NCBI GenBank assembly: GCA_030590405.1 | Contig: JAUUYO010000126.1 | Coordinates: 1 to 10,055 of the forward strand | Reading direction: 5' to 3' | DNA from: Kangiellaceae bacterium | GTDB taxonomy: Bacteria > Pseudomonadota > Gammaproteobacteria > Enterobacterales > Kangiellaceae | DNA length: 10,055 bases | Shown: positions 7,103-10,055 of the stretch, piece after piece | Position numbering within the stretch: position 1 is the first letter of the stretch | Layout of the letters: every line of letters begins with the position of its first letter | The notes under the pieces: model-generated | Database searches by the model: none | Seen by the model: only the letters and a program-made list of their open reading frames with translations | What the model was told of the DNA's origin: nothing | Translations under genes and position numbers: made by a program

Positions 7103-8181
7103 GCTTGAGCATGGCGAATAAAAACAATACCAATCAAGGCAATTTTTTTGAAGACTTTAAAATCGGAGAAACTCTGGTTCACGGCGTCCCTAGAACCATT
7201 ACCGAAAGCGATGCGACTTTATACCTTGCCCTGACAGGCAGCCGCTTTGCATTACACTGCGCACAAACCGTTGCGCAAAATGTCGGCTTTAGCTCCATGC
7301 CGATTGATAATTTTTTAGTTTTTCATATTGCCTTTGGAAAAACCGTTAATGATATTTCGCTTAATGCAGTAGCAAATCTTGGCTATGCGGAAGTCGTATT
7401 TCACCAACCCTGTTATGCCGGAGATACTCTTTCCGTGTCTAGTCAGGTAATAGGTCTTAAAGAAAATTCCAATGGCAAAACGGGTGTGGTTTATGTTCAT
7501 TCGACGGCACTTAATCAACGTCAGGAGTTGGTACTCCAGTGGAAACGCTGGGTAATGGTAAAAAAACAAGCCCCTGCGCAAAACTCAAATATCAACATAC
7601 TTCCCGAGCTAAAAGTAGCCGTCGATAGCTCCGAACAAATCCTTCCCAGCAAAATTAATTTTTCTAACTGGATTTCTAGTGATTCTGATAACCAGACGCG
7701 TTTTGACGATATCAAAATCGGCGATATCTTTTCCCATCGAGCAGGCATGACCATCAATGATTCCGATCATTCACTCGCCACCCGGCTCTATCAAAACAAT
7801 GCTCAGGTTCATTTTGATCAGAGCATGATGGATAAAACTCCCAATGGAAAACGGCTGGTTTACGGCGGTCATATTATTTCCATGTGCCGAGCCTTAAGTT
7901 ACAACGGCCTGGGTAATGCTTTGTGGTTATCGGCAATCAATGGCGGTACTCATAGCAACCCTTCTTTTGCAGGCGATACCATTTATTGCCAAAGTAAGGT
8001 TTTGGACAAATCAGAGGTTGAAGGACGCACGGATCTTGGTTTGGTAAGAATTCAAATGTTGGGGATTAAAAACACTGCGCCTGATCAAATCGAAAGCTTT
8101 TATGAAGAAGCCAATAAACGCCGTAAATATCATTCGAATGTGGTGCTAGATTTGGATTATTGCGCGCTGATGTTAAAATAA
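7099..8181 (+). CDS. mch: mesaconyl-CoA hydratase-like double-hotdog MaoC protein
   Basis: A 360-residue protein with two MaoC-type hotdog halves. It strongly resembles mesaconyl-CoA hydratase (beta-methylmalyl-CoA dehydratase) of the ethylmalonyl-CoA pathway and 3-hydroxypropionate bicycle, which interconverts mesaconyl-CoA and beta-methylmalyl-CoA. Recognised from memory: opening FFEDFKIGETLVHGVPRTIT, TGSRFALHC, the near-invariant FGKTVNDISLNAVANLGYAE, GLKENSNGKTGVVYVHS, and in the second half TRLYQNNAQVHFD, VYGGHIISMCRALSYNGLGN and AINGGTHSNPSFAGDT. Candidate catalytic residues of the second half are Asp223/His224 (NDSDHS) and His238 (VHFD). Length fits the family (about 340-360). ATG 7099 overlaps the previous stop; Met5 at 7111 is an alternative start. 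It is the last operon gene; 27 bp separate it from the convergent TerB-like gene. Itaconyl-CoA hydratase-like activity is a possible alternative. Confidence 0.88.
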   Translation: MSLSMANKNNTNQGNFFEDFKIGETLVHGVPRTITESDATLYLALTGSRFALHCAQTVAQNVGFSSMPIDNFLVFHIAFGKTVNDISLNAVANLGYAEVVFHQPCYAGDTLSVSSQVIGLKENSNGKTGVVYVHSTALNQRQELVLQWKRWVMVKKQAPAQNSNINILPELKVAVDSSEQILPSKINFSNWISSDSDNQTRFDDIKIGDIFSHRAGMTINDSDHSLATRLYQNNAQVHFDQSMMDKTPNGKRLVYGGHIISMCRALSYNGLGNALWLSAINGGTHSNPSFAGDTIYCQSKVLDKSEVEGRTDLGLVRIQMLGIKNTAPDQIESFYEEANKRRKYHSNVVLDLDYCALMLK

Positions 8182-8208
8182 TTTTTTTACTGAAGTTTTT
8201 AAGTTTAA

Positions 8209-8742
8209 TTACCACTTACCTTGTTGCGTGGCCAAAGGTTTCAATATTTTTGTCACGGAATCTATCAGTTCATACTGCTCAGTTGAAATATCACTTTCGA
8301 CTTTTGCGATTCGGATCAATAGCTCCAAAGTTGAATCCGCTTGATCTGAAGAAAATTTTTCTTGGGATGATAAAAGCACCTTATCAACATTTTTAATAAA
8401 GTTATTCTCTGACTGTAAAAGATAAGAAGTCGATGCAAATAAGTCTTTTGCCTTATCAGGATCCAGATTAAATTCTTTGGCAAACATTTCCAGTATCTCA
8501 CTCTTATGCTCTCGACTAATCTCACCTTCTAACTTGGCTATTCCTAATAGAACTGCGGCGGCAGCGTCCATCGGATTGTCCAACATATATAACGGGTTTT
8601 GCGCGTATTTCTTTTTCCATTGATTTCTACGATGCCAATGAAAGGGGTTCAAGGAGCTTAATCGAAACCCTGATTGTTGCAGGCTATTAAATGCCCAAAA
8701 CAAACCGGCTAAGGCTGTGATGATCCCGATAATGATGTGCAT
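8209..8742 (-). CDS. membrane-anchored TerB-like protein
   Basis: A 177-residue protein with an N-terminal hydrophobic helix (about residues 2-18, MHIIIGIITALAGLFWAFNS) acting as membrane anchor or uncleaved signal. A basic tryptophan-rich linker (HWHRRNQWKKKYAQ) and an all-helical domain from about residue 55 follow. The segment DAAAAVLLGIAKLEGEISREHK, the following helices and the repeat-like LELLIRIAKVESDISTEQYELID fit the TerB/TerB-like fold, whose members often bind metal through acidic residues. The two halves (LLGIAKLEGEIS and LIRIAKVESDIS) look like an internal duplication. A GAGG site precedes ATG 8742 (8747-8750). It is convergent with the hydratase gene and is probably expressed separately from it. 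I cannot assign a precise function; tellurite resistance should not be assumed. Confidence 0.7.
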   Translation of the reverse strand: MHIIIGIITALAGLFWAFNSLQQSGFRLSSLNPFHWHRRNQWKKKYAQNPLYMLDNPMDAAAAVLLGIAKLEGEISREHKSEILEMFAKEFNLDPDKAKDLFASTSYLLQSENNFIKNVDKVLLSSQEKFSSDQADSTLELLIRIAKVESDISTEQYELIDSVTKILKPLATQQGKW

Positions 8743-8805
8743 AATCCCTCGATAATTCTATTGTATTAATTAATTAACCTGAAAGAAATCAAAGATACTC
8801 ACTTA

Positions 8806-8833
8806 TAAGAAAATCATCAACTGATTATTCTTA
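8806..8833. other. AT-rich imperfect hairpin
   Basis: TAAGAAAATCA (8806-8816, one base shorter than its partner) and TGATTATTCTTA (8822-8833) can pair around a 5-nt loop. It lies in the 168-bp gap upstream of the TerB-like gene, downstream of the PLP-enzyme gene, both on the - strand. It may belong to the terminator/leader of these genes or be the decayed end of a small repeat. Confidence 0.25.
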
Positions 8834-8857
8834 GTATATAACTTTGGGAGAAAGCTT

Positions 8858-8909
8858 GCCCCGTGAAACGCTGTGGGTATTGCCACGTCGTGCCTCCTCG
8901 CAATGACAG
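8858..8909 (-). repeat. REP-like intergenic element (GTCATTGCGAGG type)
   Basis: Read on the - strand it starts TGTCATTGCGAGGAGGCACG, continues with ACGTGGCAATACCCACAG and ends in a GC-rich GTTTCACGGGGC tail. ATTGC and GCAAT (8879-8904 on the + strand) form the outer ends of an imperfect stem. This is the widely distributed bacterial intergenic repeat recognised by GTCATTGCGAG...GGCAAT. It begins directly after the TAA of the PLP-enzyme gene and is more GC-rich than the DNA around it. Confidence 0.65.
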
Positions 8910-8910
8910 T

Positions 8911-9813
8911 TTATCGAATCAATTCCCTCGATCCCTGTAAGCCACCACAATGAATCAAAAGAATGCGGCTATTCTTGGCAAAAAAACCTTTACCGATCAA
9001 ATCCATCACCGCATAAAAAGACTTACCACTATAAACAGCTTCTAAAGAAATTTTATGCTGTTGATAAAACTCGGCTATAAATAATTTTAGTTCAGAATTA
9101 TTTTTGGCAAAACCGCCAAACTCATAACCTTCAAGGATAGACCAATCATTCTTTGCCTGAGGGGATAACTTCGCAACATCTTGTCGTTGTTGCTCTGCAT
9201 TATTTAACACTGAGATACCGATCATTTTAGCATCAGGTTGATAGATGGCCGCCCCTTCAACCAGTCCGGCCACACTGGTGCCCGTGGCCGTCGCAATCAC
9301 CAGATAATCATACTGACGATTAAGCTCCATCATGATTTCTTTCAGGCCAAGAATCGATTTTTCATGCATCCCACCCTCAGAAATCCAAAACATATCTTCC
9401 GCTAACTCTGGCGCTCTCTCTCTTAGCGCTCTAAAACCCTTTCTATCCATAGAGTAAATATTGGCACCCCATTGCTTACAATCGCTCAGAGTCGGAGTGA
9501 GAGGCTGTCCAGAATGCGCTCTGATATACAAATCACATTGCCAGCCCAACAAATGGCACACATAACTTAGTGCGTGGATAAAATTGGAATAGGCTCCGCC
9601 CATCGTGGCGACTTTGCGAAAACCTTTTGCTTCGATAGATAACAACAGATATTTGAGTTTTCGCCATTTATTACCGGATATAACAGGGTGGAGTAAATCG
9701 TCTCTTTTTACTGCCAGGGAAATGCCTTGGCTTTCGGCATTAGGAGTTGAGAGCTTTTGCACTGGCGAGCTTTGAATTAAGGAAAAAAGCTGTGAAACGT
9801 TTTGGTATTGCAT
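8911..9813 (-). CDS. PLP-dependent enzyme of the ACC deaminase/D-cysteine desulfhydrase family
   Basis: A 300-residue fold-type II PLP enzyme. Characterised members open the ring of 1-aminocyclopropane-1-carboxylate or desulfurate D-cysteine to pyruvate, ammonia and sulfide; many short gammaproteobacterial members are uncharacterised. Landmarks: KRDDLLHPVISGNKWRKLKY with the PLP-binding Lys49, the substrate-side loop GGAYSNFIHAL (72-82), the PLP-phosphate loop TATGTSVAG (175-183) and the C-terminal IHCGGLQG segment. In D-cysteine desulfhydrases the loop usually reads SNH; here it is Ser76-Asn77-Phe78, so the histidine is missing and activity may differ. Length is slightly shorter than the usual 320-340. 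ATG 9813 has no clear Shine-Dalgarno. The stop is abutted by a REP-like element, and upstream lie tandem repeats and an inserted group II intron, so its native promoter may have been displaced. Confidence 0.85.
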   Translation of the reverse strand: MQYQNVSQLFSLIQSSPVQKLSTPNAESQGISLAVKRDDLLHPVISGNKWRKLKYLLLSIEAKGFRKVATMGGAYSNFIHALSYVCHLLGWQCDLYIRAHSGQPLTPTLSDCKQWGANIYSMDRKGFRALRERAPELAEDMFWISEGGMHEKSILGLKEIMMELNRQYDYLVIATATGTSVAGLVEGAAIYQPDAKMIGISVLNNAEQQRQDVAKLSPQAKNDWSILEGYEFGGFAKNNSELKLFIAEFYQQHKISLEAVYSGKSFYAVMDLIGKGFFAKNSRILLIHCGGLQGSRELIR

Positions 9814-9869
9814 AGGATAAAATTTCGGCTCTTGGTCTGACTAATAACTTAATAAAACATGACCACTCC

Positions 9870-9921
9870 GGCATCCATGCCTCTTAGTGGCATCCACACC
9901 TCTTAGTGGCATACAGACCTT
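9870..9921. repeat. 19-bp tandem repeat beside the intron
   Basis: Two full copies and a partial one of GGCATCCACACCTCTTAGT: 9870-9888 (with TG for CA in the middle), 9889-9907 (exact) and 9908-9921 (degenerate, GGCATACAGACCTT). The first copy also contains a short inverted repeat GGCAT/ATGCC. The array ends 8 bp before the group II intron boundary and forms part of its 3' exon. Confidence 0.8.
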
Positions 9922-9932
9922 CCATGGGCATC

Positions 9933-9998
9933 GAGTAGGGTGAGGCGCAAGCCTCATCCCTCTCACAGAACCGTACGTACGGACCTCGTATACGGCTC
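9933..9998 (-). ncRNA. group II intron RNA domains V and VI
   Basis: Domain V spans 9998-9968, starting GAGCCGTATACG with the catalytic AGC triad and ending TACGTACGGTTC; the outer stem pairs GAGCCGTA with TACGGTTC. The upper stem is only three pairs (ACG/CGT) with a five-base loop, not the five-pair stem and GAAA tetraloop of many introns. Domain VI spans about 9964-9933: GAG pairs with CTC, AGGG with CCCT and TGAGGC with GCCTCA around a TTGC loop. A single A is left bulged at 9936, 7 nt from the intron end, exactly where the branch point is expected. Confidence 0.8.
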
Positions 9999-10014
9999 AT
10001 GTAATTTACTATTT

Positions 10015-10055
10015 CTAATAATTAGAAGCAAGAACCCCTGTTTTCACTTCATCTA
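10015..10055 (-). CDS. group II intron-encoded reverse transcriptase, C-terminal residues
   Basis: Only the last 12 codons are visible, reading DEVKTGVLASNY and then TAG (10017-10015). The place, a few bases upstream of domain V on the intron strand, is where the open reading frame in domain IV of such introns ends. No catalytic motif is in view, so the assignment rests on position. Confidence 0.4.
   Translation of the reverse strand, partial: DEVKTGVLASNY

Larger units (their letters stand above)
9930..10055 (-). mobile_element. group II intron, 3' end (continues beyond the window)
   Basis: The intron lies on the - strand and is cut by the right edge. Visible in order are the tail of the encoded reverse transcriptase, a 16-nt spacer, domain V, domain VI and the 3' terminus CCCTACTCGAT, a typical end for bacterial group II introns. 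The splice boundary is placed after the T at 9930, so the 3' exon begins with G (9929). The 5' end, most of the reverse transcriptase and the 5' exon are not in the window. Domain structure suggests a proteobacterial class B-like intron, but the class cannot be fixed from 126 bases. Confidence 0.85.

Noticed and set aside
8182..8208. T-rich stretch after the hydratase stop as an intrinsic terminator
   Set aside because: There is a run of seven T, but I see no GC-rich stem directly before it, so a terminator cannot be supported.
8160..8396. Small + strand open frame after the hydratase gene
   Set aside because: It is mostly antisense to the TerB-like gene, has no start signal and no recognisable protein character.
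9870..9921. CRISPR array
   Set aside because: The copies are directly adjacent with no spacers and there are fewer than three; this is a plain tandem repeat.

Overview
The window looks like chromosomal DNA of a gammaproteobacterium with moderate to low GC. This is judged from protein style and base composition, and I do not name a genus. Genes are densely packed and mostly metabolic. A decaying or mobile fringe (repeats and the end of a group II intron) begins at the right edge.

Layout. (1) Positions 1-1567, + strand: the C-terminal end of an OmpR-type response regulator, overlapped by ATGA with a complete EnvZ-like membrane histidine kinase. (2) Positions 1497-3066, - strand: a CitE/HpcH-type CoA-ester lyase homologue followed by a PaaI-like hotdog thioesterase. 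The thioesterase gene runs 71 bp into the kinase gene from the opposite side. (3) Positions 3067-3439: a 373-bp divergent control region with a candidate promoter for each side and a 12-bp perfect palindrome. (4) Positions 3440-8181, + strand: a very tight four-gene operon with junctions of 1 nt, ATGA and ATGA. It encodes a second, enlarged CitE-like protein, an AMP-forming acyl-CoA synthetase, a third CitE-like protein and a double-hotdog MaoC protein closely resembling mesaconyl-CoA hydratase. (5) Positions 8209-9813, - strand: a membrane-anchored TerB-like protein and a PLP enzyme of the ACC deaminase/D-cysteine desulfhydrase fold, separated by a REP-like element. (6) Positions 9870-10055: 19-bp tandem repeats, then the 3' end (domains V and VI plus the tail of the encoded reverse transcriptase) of a group II intron on the - strand.

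How the genes may work together: the synthetase could activate a free acid to its CoA thioester, the mesaconyl-CoA hydratase-like protein would interconvert an unsaturated CoA ester and a beta-hydroxyacyl (malyl-type) CoA, and the CitE-like enzymes would cleave or form that ester by retro-Claisen/Claisen chemistry or hydrolyse it. The hotdog thioesterase could release the free acid. The simplest reading is a mesaconate (or related branched C5 dicarboxylate) module linked to glyoxylate plus propionyl-CoA. Three mutually divergent CitE homologues around one hydratase and one ligase is the most unusual aspect of the window. The substrate assignment is inference.
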